Assembly: GCF_039652435.2 (NCBI RefSeq)
Contig: NZ_CP190246.1
Location: 3,224,001 to 3,288,000, forward strand
Length of the DNA: 64,000 nucleotides
Origin: Niabella insulamsoli
GTDB taxonomy: Bacteria > Bacteroidota > Bacteroidia > Chitinophagales > Chitinophagaceae
Reading direction: 5' to 3'
The notes under the pieces are model-generated. The model did not search any database. It saw only the letters and a list, made by a program, of their open reading frames with translations, and was not told where the DNA came from. Below are positions 17,151 to 26,125 of this stretch, piece after piece. The position numbers and the translations under genes are program-made. The number at the start of each line of letters is the position of its first letter. Within the stretch, counting starts at the first letter, position 1.

Positions 17151-19049
17151 ATGAAAATTGAACTGATCTTAATACCATTATTACCGCTTATCGGCTTTTT
17201 GCTGAATGGGTTATTAAGGAATTATTTGTCGAAGGGATTGACAGGCATCATTGGCAGCGGGTCGATTTTGGCAGCTTTTGTGTTGAGCTTTATGGCTTTC
17301 CTGGAGGTTCGCTCCGGCCATGTTATCACCTCCTCTTATTTTGATTTTATAAGTATCCGTTCCTTAAAAGTTCCGTTTGCTTTTCAGGTAGATCAGTTGA
17401 GTTCCATATTCTTACTGATCATAACAGGCGTAGGTTTTTTGATACATGTTTATTCGACCTCTTATATGCACGACGAAAAGCCGCACCATTTCGCCCGGTA
17501 TTTTGCCTATCTGAATTTGTTCGTCTTTTCCATGTTATTGCTGGTTATGGGGTCCAACTTCGTTATTATGTTTATTGGTTGGGAAGGAGTTGGTCTTTGT
17601 TCGTACCTACTGATTGGCTTTTGGTTTAAAAAAGAAGATTATACCAAAGCGGCGTCGAAAGCTTTCATCATGAATCGCATTGGGGATCTGGCTTTTTTGA
17701 TCGCTTTATTCATGCTCGTTCATAAACTAGGCACACTAACCTTCAGCGAAATTTTCAATCCGGAAGCTTTAGCTAAGCTTTCTGCTTTTGATATTACCGT
17801 TATAACGACTTTATTATTTGTAGGCGCCACCGGTAAAAGTGCCCAAATTCCTTTATACACCTGGCTGCCAGATGCGATGGCGGGCCCTACGCCGGTTTCG
17901 GCATTAATACACGCCGCAACAATGGTAACGGCCGGCATTTATATGATTGCGCGAAGCAACCTCATGTATTCCATGGCGCCGGGCACATTAAACTGCATCG
18001 CTATCATCGGCGTGGCGACCGCGCTGCTGGCAGCGAGCATCGCGCTTAAACAAAACGATATAAAAAAAGTACTGGCCTACTCAACGGTGAGCCAGCTGGG
18101 CTATATGTTTTTGGCACTAGGAACCGGCGCTTATGTGGCTGCAGTTTTCCATGTGATGACGCATGCTTTCTTTAAAGCCCTGTTATTCCTGGGAAGCGGT
18201 AGCGTTATTCATGCTATGGGAGGCGAGCAGGACATGCGCAAAATGGGCGGCTTGTCCAAATACATGAAGATTACCAATATTACTTTTCTTTTGGGATGCC
18301 TCGCTATCGCCGGTATTCCCGGCTTTTCGGGCTTCTTTTCCAAAGATGAAATATTGGCGAGCGCATTTGCCACGTCTCCGGTGCTTTATGGATTAGGATT
18401 GCTCGGTGCGCTGCTTACGGCGTTTTATATGTTCCGCTTATACGCAACCACTTTTAAAGGAAGTTTTCGCGGCAGCCACGAACAGGAACATCATTTACAT
18501 GAAAGTCCGGCCGCGATCACAATCCCTTTGATCGTGCTCGCCATTCTTTCGGTAATCGGTGGTTATATCGGCATTCCAGAATTTATCATGCACGGCGCCC
18601 ATAGTTTAAAAGCATTTTTAAACCCCATTTTTGAACAGTCTTACGCCTTATTACCCAAACATGAAGTGTCGCACAGTATGGAGTGGGCTTTAACCGGCGT
18701 TTCTTCGCTGTTAATTATTATCACTGTTGCTATCGCCTGGGGCCGGTATAGTAAAAAACCTGATACCGAAGAAGCGAAAGGTTTTGGCAAATTGTTGCAG
18801 GACAAATGGTATGTGGATGAAATTTACAATGGCGTTATTGTGAAACCATTGAATGCTTTGGGCGCTTTTTTCAATAATATTTTCGAAAAGAATATTGTGG
18901 ATGGTATCGTGAACGGCGTGGGACGTTTGGTTCATTACGGCGGGCGTCAGTTGCGCTGGCTGCAAAGCGGCCAGACGGGGTCTTATGTGTTGATGATGGT
19001 CGTTAGCATTTTGATTGTATTTGTATTACAGTTTTTTTTAAGAAAATAG
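17151..19049 (+). CDS. nuoL: NADH-quinone oxidoreductase subunit L
   Basis: 632-aa antiporter-like proton-pumping subunit at the distal end of the membrane arm. Landmarks are FIGWEGVGLCSYLLIGFW with the conserved Glu, the discontinuous helix TPVSALIHAATMVTAGIYM, KKVLAYSTVSQLGYM and HAFFKALLFLGSGSVIHAM. The C-terminal ~130 residues contain the lateral amphipathic helix and last membrane segment. Full length. Confidence 0.97.
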   Translation: MKIELILIPLLPLIGFLLNGLLRNYLSKGLTGIIGSGSILAAFVLSFMAFLEVRSGHVITSSYFDFISIRSLKVPFAFQVDQLSSIFLLIITGVGFLIHVYSTSYMHDEKPHHFARYFAYLNLFVFSMLLLVMGSNFVIMFIGWEGVGLCSYLLIGFWFKKEDYTKAASKAFIMNRIGDLAFLIALFMLVHKLGTLTFSEIFNPEALAKLSAFDITVITTLLFVGATGKSAQIPLYTWLPDAMAGPTPVSALIHAATMVTAGIYMIARSNLMYSMAPGTLNCIAIIGVATALLAASIALKQNDIKKVLAYSTVSQLGYMFLALGTGAYVAAVFHVMTHAFFKALLFLGSGSVIHAMGGEQDMRKMGGLSKYMKITNITFLLGCLAIAGIPGFSGFFSKDEILASAFATSPVLYGLGLLGALLTAFYMFRLYATTFKGSFRGSHEQEHHLHESPAAITIPLIVLAILSVIGGYIGIPEFIMHGAHSLKAFLNPIFEQSYALLPKHEVSHSMEWALTGVSSLLIIITVAIAWGRYSKKPDTEEAKGFGKLLQDKWYVDEIYNGVIVKPLNALGAFFNNIFEKNIVDGIVNGVGRLVHYGGRQLRWLQSGQTGSYVLMMVVSILIVFVLQFFLRK

Positions 19050-19079
19050 TTTTAATACGCAGACTTTTAGTATTTGTAT

Positions 19080-20558
19080 ATGATTTCTTTGTTGCTGATA
19101 TTACTTCCGCTGCTGAGCGGTATCATCACCTTCTTTATCAAAAAAGAAGCGGGTGCAAGAGCCTGGTCGCTGCTGGCGGCTATTGCCACTTTTGTTGTTG
19201 CGATTGTAGCTTTTACCTGCTACAACAACACCGCGTCTTTATCATTCAGCGCGCCCTGGATGGGCATTTTAAACAGCAGCTTTGCCATTAAAGCCGACGG
19301 CATGGGCGCCATGCTGTGTATGCTTACCGCCCTTTCTTTTCCGCTTATTTTTATTTCCACCTGGACGACGTCTTACAAAAAAGCCCATAATTTTTTAGGA
19401 TTGATGTTGTTGACCCAAGCCGGCCTTATGGGCGTTTTTTTAGCAATGGATGCGTTGTTATTTTATTTCTTCTGGGAGCTGGCCCTGATCCCCGTTTATT
19501 TCATTTGTTCGCAATGGGGTAATGAAAAAAGGATTAAAGTAACTTTCAAATTTTTCATTTATACATTTATTGGCTCCCTTTTGATGCTTATCGGCATCCT
19601 TTATATTTACTCCCAAACCAACTCTTTTGCTATTGATGCGTTTTACAACGCCTCGCTCAGTTCGCAGCAGCAGATGTGGGTATTTTGGCTGTTTTTTGTA
19701 GCCTTTGCTATCAAAATGCCGATCTTTCCGTTGCATACCTGGCAGCCGGACGCTTACGAGCAATCTCCCACCGCAGCCACAATGGTGTTGAGCGGGATCA
19801 TGGTAAAAATGGGTGTATTGGGTCTTTTACGCTGGCTGCTGCCGGTGTTGCCCATTGCGTCTTACAGTTGGGGAGATACGGTTTCTACCATGGCTGTGAT
19901 CGGAATTATCTATGCCTCCCTGATCGCCTTCCAGCAAAATGATATGAAGCGGCTGGTGGCTTATTCTTCTATTGCGCATATTGGCTTAATGTGTGTTGCG
20001 GTTTTTTCTGAAACCCAAAGCAGCATTCAGGGCACGCTGTTTCAAATGTTTGCCCACGGTATCAACATTCTTGGCATGTGGATTATCGTAGAAATTATCG
20101 AGCGCAAATTCGGAACCAGGAAAATGAATGAATTGGGCGGCATTGCAAAAAAAGCGCCGGCGCTTACGATATTCTTTTTTGTTATCGCATTCGCCAATAT
20201 TGCCTTGCCGCTTACCAACGCATTTGTCGGAGAATTTTTGATGTTTAACGGGATTTTGGGATCGCCGGTTACGCAATACGGCGTGGCCTTTATGGTAGCG
20301 GCCGGAACAGGCGTTATCCTTGGCGCTGTTTACACGTTAAAAATGGGAAGGCAGGTTTTTCTGGGAAAGACGAATAGCCGGACAGAGCAAGGAACGGATA
20401 TCGTTTTCCACGAGAAAGCCATACTGTGTGTGATCGTTGCTACGATTATCATTACGGGTGTCTATCCGCAGCATCTATTACATTCTCTCGAAGATATTAC
20501 GAATTCAATTTTACACAAATCAGATGTGCTTCCTTTATTAAAAACAATGAAGCAATAA
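19080..20558 (+). CDS. nuoM: NADH-quinone oxidoreductase subunit M
   Basis: 492-aa antiporter-like proton-pumping subunit. It shows FFWELALIPVYFI (conserved Glu), KMPIFPLHTWQPDAYEQSP, TAATMVLSGIMVKMGVLGLL and KRLVAYSSIAHIGLM, with about 14 helices. The ATG at 19080 is chosen; a TTG two codons earlier is the only alternative nearby. It lies 30 bp after nuoL and 10 bp before nuoN. Confidence 0.96.
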   Translation: MISLLLILLPLLSGIITFFIKKEAGARAWSLLAAIATFVVAIVAFTCYNNTASLSFSAPWMGILNSSFAIKADGMGAMLCMLTALSFPLIFISTWTTSYKKAHNFLGLMLLTQAGLMGVFLAMDALLFYFFWELALIPVYFICSQWGNEKRIKVTFKFFIYTFIGSLLMLIGILYIYSQTNSFAIDAFYNASLSSQQQMWVFWLFFVAFAIKMPIFPLHTWQPDAYEQSPTAATMVLSGIMVKMGVLGLLRWLLPVLPIASYSWGDTVSTMAVIGIIYASLIAFQQNDMKRLVAYSSIAHIGLMCVAVFSETQSSIQGTLFQMFAHGINILGMWIIVEIIERKFGTRKMNELGGIAKKAPALTIFFFVIAFANIALPLTNAFVGEFLMFNGILGSPVTQYGVAFMVAAGTGVILGAVYTLKMGRQVFLGKTNSRTEQGTDIVFHEKAILCVIVATIIITGVYPQHLLHSLEDITNSILHKSDVLPLLKTMKQ

Positions 20559-20568
20559 GCAATATAGT

Positions 20569-21951
20569 ATGAACGCATTAGTACTTTCTGCAATTTTTGG
20601 TGTTGTCATGATGTTTAGTGGTGTGGTGTTTAAAAGAAATGCATCCATCAAAGCCACGGGTATTATAGCAATGATCGTGCTGTTACTTGTTAATTGCATG
20701 GAAATGGGAAATATTAAATTTTTCAAATTTGATGTTTCAGCATTTATGGTGTTTAACGACTACGCGCTTTTCTTTAATTCGATTGCCATCTTTGCCACTT
20801 TAGTTTACCTGGTGTTGACATCGGCTGAAATGGAAAAAGTGGGCCGCAATCTGGCGGAGTATTTCGCACTGATATTTTTCATCATCGCCGGCATCACGCT
20901 AACGACCAGTTTCACCTCATTATTGACGCTCTTTTTGGGGATTGAAATCATTTCCATACCCTTATACATTTTAACCGGGTCGGATAAAAGGAATCTAAAA
21001 AGCAACGAAGCCGCGTTGAAGTATTTTTTGATGGGTTCTTTTTCGACGGGTATTATGCTGATGGGCATCGCATTGATTTACGGATCGCAGGGCAGCTTTA
21101 GCATAGACGCCATGAACTTTAGCGCGGCTGCGAAGACACCCAATTTGCATATTGCCGGCATGTTATTTCTGCTATTTGCTATGAGTTTCAAAGCTTCTGT
21201 GGCGCCTTTCCATTTCTGGACACCGGATGTATATGACGGCGCTCCTACCGTATTCACTTCCTTCATGGCGACCATTGTTAAAGCCGCCGTTTTTATTGGA
21301 TTTGTTCGTTTGTTCGGCGGCGCGTTTGGCAAGTTGGAGTCGACCTGGTCATTGTGGGTGGCCGTAATGATCGCTGCAACATTGTTTGTTGGCAATATTA
21401 CCGCCGTTTTTCAGCAAAGTGTAAAACGCATGCTCTCCTACTCAAGCATTGCGCAGGCAGGTTTTTTGCTTTTTGGGGTTTATGTTATGAATGAAGCCGG
21501 CCGCGAAGGCTTATTAATTTATTCAGCGGCTTACTGCCTGGCCACTATTGGCATTTTTGCGGTGCTTAGCAAAATGACAGACTATAGTTTTGAAGGTTTC
21601 AACGGATTGGCCAAACATCAGCCCCTCCTGGCTTTCACTACTACCATTTGCCTGTTGTCGCTTGCAGGGATTCCGCTCACAGCCGGCTTTTTAGGGAAAT
21701 TTTACATGTTAAAAGCAGCCGTTTCCAACGGCGGCAATTTGTGGCTTGTCATTTTTGCGGTTGTGATGGCAGCGGTGAGTGTTTACTATTATTTCAGAGT
21801 AATCCAGGCTATGTATTTTAAAGACGGCCCGGTTCAATCGGTGGCCGCAACGCCATTGGAAAAATACACTTTGCTTATTGTTTGTGTGCTGATTATACTG
21901 ATTGGCGTATTCCCCAATGTTTTCCTGAACTGGCTTTATTTCAGCCGTTAA
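20569..21951 (+). CDS. nuoN: NADH-quinone oxidoreductase subunit N
   Basis: 460-aa antiporter-like proton-pumping subunit, last gene of the nuo operon. It shows LFLGIEIISIPLYIL (conserved Glu), KASVAPFHFWTPDVYDGAP, TSFMATIVKAAVFIGF and KRMLSYSSIAQAGFLLFG. It ends 9 bp before the stop of a convergent response-regulator gene. Confidence 0.96.
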   Translation: MNALVLSAIFGVVMMFSGVVFKRNASIKATGIIAMIVLLLVNCMEMGNIKFFKFDVSAFMVFNDYALFFNSIAIFATLVYLVLTSAEMEKVGRNLAEYFALIFFIIAGITLTTSFTSLLTLFLGIEIISIPLYILTGSDKRNLKSNEAALKYFLMGSFSTGIMLMGIALIYGSQGSFSIDAMNFSAAAKTPNLHIAGMLFLLFAMSFKASVAPFHFWTPDVYDGAPTVFTSFMATIVKAAVFIGFVRLFGGAFGKLESTWSLWVAVMIAATLFVGNITAVFQQSVKRMLSYSSIAQAGFLLFGVYVMNEAGREGLLIYSAAYCLATIGIFAVLSKMTDYSFEGFNGLAKHQPLLAFTTTICLLSLAGIPLTAGFLGKFYMLKAAVSNGGNLWLVIFAVVMAAVSVYYYFRVIQAMYFKDGPVQSVAATPLEKYTLLIVCVLIILIGVFPNVFLNWLYFSR

Positions 21952-21956
21952 AAGAT

Positions 21957-21979
21957 CGCATTAAATAATGCGGCGTTTT
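21957..21979 (+). terminator. possible terminator of the nuo operon
   Basis: Arms CGCATTA and TAATGCG (21957-21972) form a tight hairpin in the 9-bp convergent gap and the end of the response-regulator gene, followed by GCGTTTTT. The loop is very small, so strength is uncertain. Confidence 0.4.
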
Positions 21980-22611
21980 TGCGCGAGCCGTACTGCCTCT
22001 ACTTTTGAGTGCACCTGGAGTTTATGGTAAATATGCTCTATGTGCTTACGCACCGTTGAGGGAGAAATGAACAAATTCTCCGCTATCATTGTGTAAGACA
22101 GCCCTTTGGACAGTTGCTCCAGCACTTCCACTTCTCTTTGTGATAAATTGACGTCCTCATCTGATGCCTGCGCTTCATCAGGCAAAGGGTTGCGAAGCAA
22201 GCGCAAGGTTTTCATGGCCACCGACGGCGTCATCGCAGCGCCGCCTTCGAGTGTTTGCAGAATGGCCTTGTGAAGCTCCTCTGGCCCGGTTTCTTTCAAA
22301 AGATATCCATCTGCACCTGACTGTATGGCTTTAAAGATATGTTCATCATCGTCGATTACCGTCAGCATGATAATTTTAATCTGCGGATGTTTTTGTTTTA
22401 TGAGCGCACAGGTTTCGATGCCATTTTTCTTTGGCATTTCAATATCCATCAGTATTAGATCTATATTGGCATTTTCCTGTAAGCGGCCGATACACTCCAT
22501 TCCGTCGCGCGCGGTAAAACTAATTTTCATGTCGTCAAAAAAAGACAATCGTTCCTGAATACTTTTAATGAGAAAATGATTGTCGTCGACGATGGCGAGA
22601 TGTGCTTTCAT
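21961..22611 (-). CDS. NarL/LuxR-family response regulator
   Basis: 216-aa two-component response regulator. The receiver domain (1-120) has the acidic pair Asp 9-10 (IVDD), phospho-acceptor Asp 56 (LILMDIEMP), Thr 84 and Lys 106 (YLLK). The C-terminal LuxR helix-turn-helix (about 150-210) has LSQREVEVLEQLSKGLSYTMIAE and the recognition helix SPSTVRKHIEHIYHKL. (The first string is quoted in part: LSQREVEVL and LSKGLSYTMIAE.) It is 3 bp downstream of the sensor kinase gene and surely its partner. Target genes are unknown; the large operon upstream on the same strand is a natural suspect only by proximity. Confidence 0.94.
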   Translation of the reverse strand: MKAHLAIVDDNHFLIKSIQERLSFFDDMKISFTARDGMECIGRLQENANIDLILMDIEMPKKNGIETCALIKQKHPQIKIIMLTVIDDDEHIFKAIQSGADGYLLKETGPEELHKAILQTLEGGAAMTPSVAMKTLRLLRNPLPDEAQASDEDVNLSQREVEVLEQLSKGLSYTMIAENLFISPSTVRKHIEHIYHKLQVHSKVEAVRLAQKRRII

Positions 22612-22614
22612 GTG

Positions 22615-24453
22615 TTATGCATTTGAAGGTATCATTAATCTAACAGAAGTTAGGCTGGCATCGCGGGTTATGTGCAATGAGCCACCAAGGATTTCGGCAC
22701 GTTTCCTCATATTAATCAAACCATTTCCCTCATAGTTTTTAGTAACGTCAAAGCCATTGCCATTATCTTTTACCAGAAAACAAAACTGATCGTTCTCGAA
22801 GGTAAAGTTGATCCATATGTCATTGGCGCCGGAATGTTTCATAGCGTTATTTACCGCTTCCTGAAGAACCTGATGAATATGCATGCCCATTCGGGACGGA
22901 AAAGCAATTTCATCAGAATCTGCGAGCTCATTATTGAACGCCATTTTTACAGAGGATATTGATTGGTTTGCCTTTTCAACGAAATTTGATATGCGGCCGC
23001 GCAAATCGCTTAAACTGATGGACTGCTTGTTCATTGCCCAAATCGTATCTCTCAACTCTTGTATGGTATCTTTTGTAAAGGAGCGGATATTGTTCAGACT
23101 ATCGGTAAATTTTTCATTCTTGTCAGATGTGTAATACTTAATGGTGTCGATTGCTGAAACAATAAAGGACAACTGGGCGCCGATATTGTCGTGTAAGTCT
23201 CTCGATATGGATAGCCTTTGCTCTTGTAGTTTATGCTGTCCGTCTATTTGGGCGAGCGCCAATTTAAGTTCTCCCTCCTGTTTTTGCCTGAGGGCTTTAA
23301 CGACTTGCTGTTTATAAAGTAGAAAGCCAATCAGGCCAACTATTACAGCAAGCGAGACCAAACCAAATATCCATAAGTTACGCTTCCTGAGGTGCAATTC
23401 GTTCTCGGCAATTTTCGCACGTTGACTCAATATTTTTCTTTCTTTTTCAGCGGCTTCATATTTAGTGGCCATTTCCTCAACGTCTTTAAGCTTTTGCACA
23501 TTATATAAGCTATCTTCCAGCTGGTTGTATATTTTGAAACTTGTATAGGCCTGCTTATAGTCGCCAAGCGAAGCATAGTTATCCGTAATTTGCTGATGAT
23601 TATATTTCTGTATATCTAAAAATTTAATCTTTTGCGCCACCTCATTGCTTTTTTTAAAAAAAGATGTGGAGACCGCCAATTGATGGGTTTCTTTATAATA
23701 TTCCCCTAGCGCAGTATAACTCAGCATTAGTGCAAACTGATCTTTTTGCCTTTGCCGTATCTTTAACGCTTGTTTCAAATAAGCTTCTGCCTTGGAATAA
23801 TTTTTTATAGCCATTTGGGTATATCCCAAAAATTCTAATGAATAGCCAATTCCGACCGAATCATTTCGTTGACGTTGAATGCTTAATGATTTTTCAAATC
23901 GTTTATTAGCTGTTTGATAATCCCCCTCGTCTCTGTAAACCACGCCACTTTCATTATTGATGCGGGCAATACCTTCCAAATTATTTTCAGCTTCGTAAAG
24001 GCTTAACGCTTTGTCATAAAATGATAAAGCTCGCTCCGGTTGCCGTAATTTTCTGTATAACCTTGCCATATCGTCGTATAAAAGGCCTAGCTTTTCGCTA
24101 TCGCCGCTATCTTCCAATTCACCAAGCGCTTTATAATAGTAAACCGAAGCGCTGTCTATGCTTCCCTTTTTTCCCAGGGCGCCGCCAATCAGTCTTAAAA
24201 AGTTTCCTTTGTTAACATTGTCATGTTGATTTTTTGCCAACTCATATCCCAGCCTTGCAAGATCAATTGTTTCATCATAACGTGTAAGATAAATCTTGTT
24301 AATCTCATTCTGTAGCAAGGCTACTTTCTCTCGATAGCCGGCTATTTGTTTAACGGCCCGTGCGACGTCGTCAGCCGAAGAAAATGTTTGAGAAAAAGAA
24401 TTAAAAGAAAATATTAAGCAAATTAACGTAAGGTTAAAGCTCAGACCTTTCAT
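22615..24453 (-). CDS. TPR-sensor histidine kinase (HisKA_3 type)
   Basis: 612 aa from the ATG at 24453, which opens a clear signal peptide (MKGLSFNLTLICLIFSFNSFSQ, quoted as MKGLSFNLTL and FSFNSFSQ). Periplasmic TPR helices occupy about residues 60-320 (e.g. GDYQTANKRFEKSL, KNYSKAEAYLKQAL). A membrane helix lies at about 360-381 (LWIFGLVSLAVIVGLIGFLL). The cytoplasmic HisKA_3 domain has phospho-acceptor His 421 in SRDLHDNIGAQLS, and the ATPase has DNGNGFD and EGNGLINMRKRAE. It phosphorylates the response regulator encoded 3 bp downstream. An upstream in-frame ATG would destroy the signal peptide and is rejected. Confidence 0.94.
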   Translation of the reverse strand: MKGLSFNLTLICLIFSFNSFSQTFSSADDVARAVKQIAGYREKVALLQNEINKIYLTRYDETIDLARLGYELAKNQHDNVNKGNFLRLIGGALGKKGSIDSASVYYYKALGELEDSGDSEKLGLLYDDMARLYRKLRQPERALSFYDKALSLYEAENNLEGIARINNESGVVYRDEGDYQTANKRFEKSLSIQRQRNDSVGIGYSLEFLGYTQMAIKNYSKAEAYLKQALKIRQRQKDQFALMLSYTALGEYYKETHQLAVSTSFFKKSNEVAQKIKFLDIQKYNHQQITDNYASLGDYKQAYTSFKIYNQLEDSLYNVQKLKDVEEMATKYEAAEKERKILSQRAKIAENELHLRKRNLWIFGLVSLAVIVGLIGFLLYKQQVVKALRQKQEGELKLALAQIDGQHKLQEQRLSISRDLHDNIGAQLSFIVSAIDTIKYYTSDKNEKFTDSLNNIRSFTKDTIQELRDTIWAMNKQSISLSDLRGRISNFVEKANQSISSVKMAFNNELADSDEIAFPSRMGMHIHQVLQEAVNNAMKHSGANDIWINFTFENDQFCFLVKDNGNGFDVTKNYEGNGLINMRKRAEILGGSLHITRDASLTSVRLMIPSNA

Positions 24454-24547
24454 TACACCTCCGATTTTAAATGACAGAAATTGCAGCAAAGCAGGCTTGG
24501 TACCGCAGGGTTGCAAGGGTCAATTTACATAAAAAAATCACTTAATG

Positions 24548-24865
24548 CTAGTACGATCTAAAAATCTTAAGTACAGACTTTAGATATTGTTGTAGAGTTT
24601 CGACCAATAAACGATCTGCCTGATTCAACAACAAACTTTCATTTGATCGGGCCGACAATTCACTAAATCCCATATTACGCTCGCGCATGCGAACTTCTTC
24701 TATAACATTCGGGGCAAATGGAAATTTACGTTCTCTATCAGGCAGGGGCATGCTTTGATTCATTCTAATAAGATCAGTATAACTTTCAAAAAAACGTCGG
24801 ATCACCAGAATTAACAAACCCAGTAATCCAAATATCGATATGAATAAAAAAAACAGTGCAATCAT
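24548..24865 (-). CDS. small single-helix membrane protein, last gene of the secreted-protein operon
   Basis: 105 aa from the ATG at 24865, which avoids overlap with the upstream gene (7 bp gap). One hydrophobic helix at residues 2-25 (ALFFLFISIFGLLGLLILVI) is followed by a charged cytoplasmic or periplasmic tail. No family is recognised. It is adjacent to a larger membrane-anchored secreted protein, so the two may interact. Confidence 0.65.
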   Translation of the reverse strand: MIALFFLFISIFGLLGLLILVIRRFFESYTDLIRMNQSMPLPDRERKFPFAPNVIEEVRMRERNMGFSELSARSNESLLLNQADRLLVETLQQYLKSVLKIFRSY

Positions 24866-24872
24866 TTCAGCT

Positions 24873-25946
24873 TTATTTTTTTCTTTCCTTTTGAATTCTT
24901 CGCCACCTAACAATCGCCCAAACCACAATCAAAATAAATATCAGTCCGATAAGAAAGGGGGCGACAATTACAAACAAAGTGATCAGCCCCGGTAGCGCTC
25001 CCCAAAATGTTGTTTCGACTTGGTACGGATCGCCGGTTTCAACATTAGTATATACCAGAGTTTGCAGCGGCAGTATATGCATCGCGTCTATCTTTGTAAA
25101 TAAACTGTCCGCCTTCGAAGCTACAGGGTCAAATAAAAAATTTTCCATTCTGCTGTAGTAAGTAGCCACAAGATTGTCCTTAGGTGTTGGCGAAAAGTCT
25201 AGTTTTTGGCCCGAAAAAAGCCGGTGGCTTTCGTTATAACGAAAGCCAAAACCAGCCGATAAACCATGCAGGTCTTTTAGCGTCAGGCCGTCCATTAACT
25301 GCACATAGAACTGGCCTTTTTCAATCGGCTGGCGCCAAACGCTACCACTTTCCAGCAGATAAATAAACGCATTCTTTCTTTCATGATTATATCCGCTGCG
25401 AATACCCGCTTCGTTAGTGTTTACCAAAAAATAGACTTCAACAGTCTTTGCTTCTTCTGCACCAAAAGCCATTTCCCACACCATCCAGTTGTCGCCCGAC
25501 GGAATGGGGCTTTTTTCATCATGGTTTAGCTCCGGATGCGCCTCTTTCAATAGCGGCAACCAATTGCCGCCCGCCCTGATCTTAAACCGGCTAAGCGAGT
25601 CTAGCAACACTTCGTTCAAATCCACCGCGCCGCCCGCATATATGCCATTGACGGGATACCCCATTTTAAAACGTAAATCTTTACCAGACGTGTTTCTGAA
25701 AAGATAAACTCCCTTCACCACAGCATAGCCCTTATACAGCTGAATGTAAATTTCCTCCTGCTCCATCTGCACTTTTTTAAAAGCAACGGAGTCCTCCGGA
25801 TACAGCATCGTAAACACCGTTCCGCCGGCGTTCCAGATTCCGGGTTGAGCAGCATTGGCCCAGGAGTAGTTATTACCCAAAAACAAGAATATCCAAAGAG
25901 TAATGAATGTTCCAAGGTATTTTTCTCTTGAATATTGAATGATCAT
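24873..25946 (-). CDS. exported protein with C-terminal membrane anchor, DUF4424-like
   Basis: 357 aa. The N-terminal leader is TFITLWIFLFLGNNYSWANA. The large extracytoplasmic part begins GIWNAGGTVFTML, followed by QEEIYIQLYKGYAVVKGVYLF and RFKMGYPVNGIY. This order (GG-TVF, bound-strand sandwich, F-N-T, MGYP) resembles DUF4424-type proteins, but I cannot verify membership. A strong C-terminal helix (LITLFVIVAPFLIGLIFILI) and a basic tail (RWRRIQKERKK) place it in the inner membrane facing out. A 46-codon secreted peptide gene ends 1 bp upstream. Confidence 0.75.
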   Translation of the reverse strand: MIIQYSREKYLGTFITLWIFLFLGNNYSWANAAQPGIWNAGGTVFTMLYPEDSVAFKKVQMEQEEIYIQLYKGYAVVKGVYLFRNTSGKDLRFKMGYPVNGIYAGGAVDLNEVLLDSLSRFKIRAGGNWLPLLKEAHPELNHDEKSPIPSGDNWMVWEMAFGAEEAKTVEVYFLVNTNEAGIRSGYNHERKNAFIYLLESGSVWRQPIEKGQFYVQLMDGLTLKDLHGLSAGFGFRYNESHRLFSGQKLDFSPTPKDNLVATYYSRMENFLFDPVASKADSLFTKIDAMHILPLQTLVYTNVETGDPYQVETTFWGALPGLITLFVIVAPFLIGLIFILIVVWAIVRWRRIQKERKK

Positions 25947-25947
25947 T

Positions 25948-26088
25948 TTATTTTATTTTTAGATGTCTTCTTACACAAATTTTCTGTGAGGTTATTTTGT
26001 GCCAATCCAAATCCACTGTCGTAGTTTTTACAATTTGAGCCAAAGCCGCTATTGGCAGCAAACATATGACGAGCAGCGTAGGTTTCAT
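25948..26088 (-). CDS. possible 46-aa secreted peptide
   Basis: A short frame, MKPTLLVICLLPIAALAQ then 28 residues (IVKTTTVDLDWHKITSQKI and so on). The first 18 residues are a textbook signal peptide ending A-L-A-Q, like those of the surrounding proteins. It fills the gap between two operon genes, 37 bp after one and 1 bp before the next. It may be a real small peptide or the stump of a longer gene cut by a frameshift; I see no continuation in the other frames. Confidence 0.5.
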   Translation of the reverse strand: MKPTLLVICLLPIAALAQIVKTTTVDLDWHKITSQKICVRRHLKIK

Positions 26089-26125
26089 GAAGCGCTTTAT
26101 TTTATCACATTAAAAGCTATAGTTA

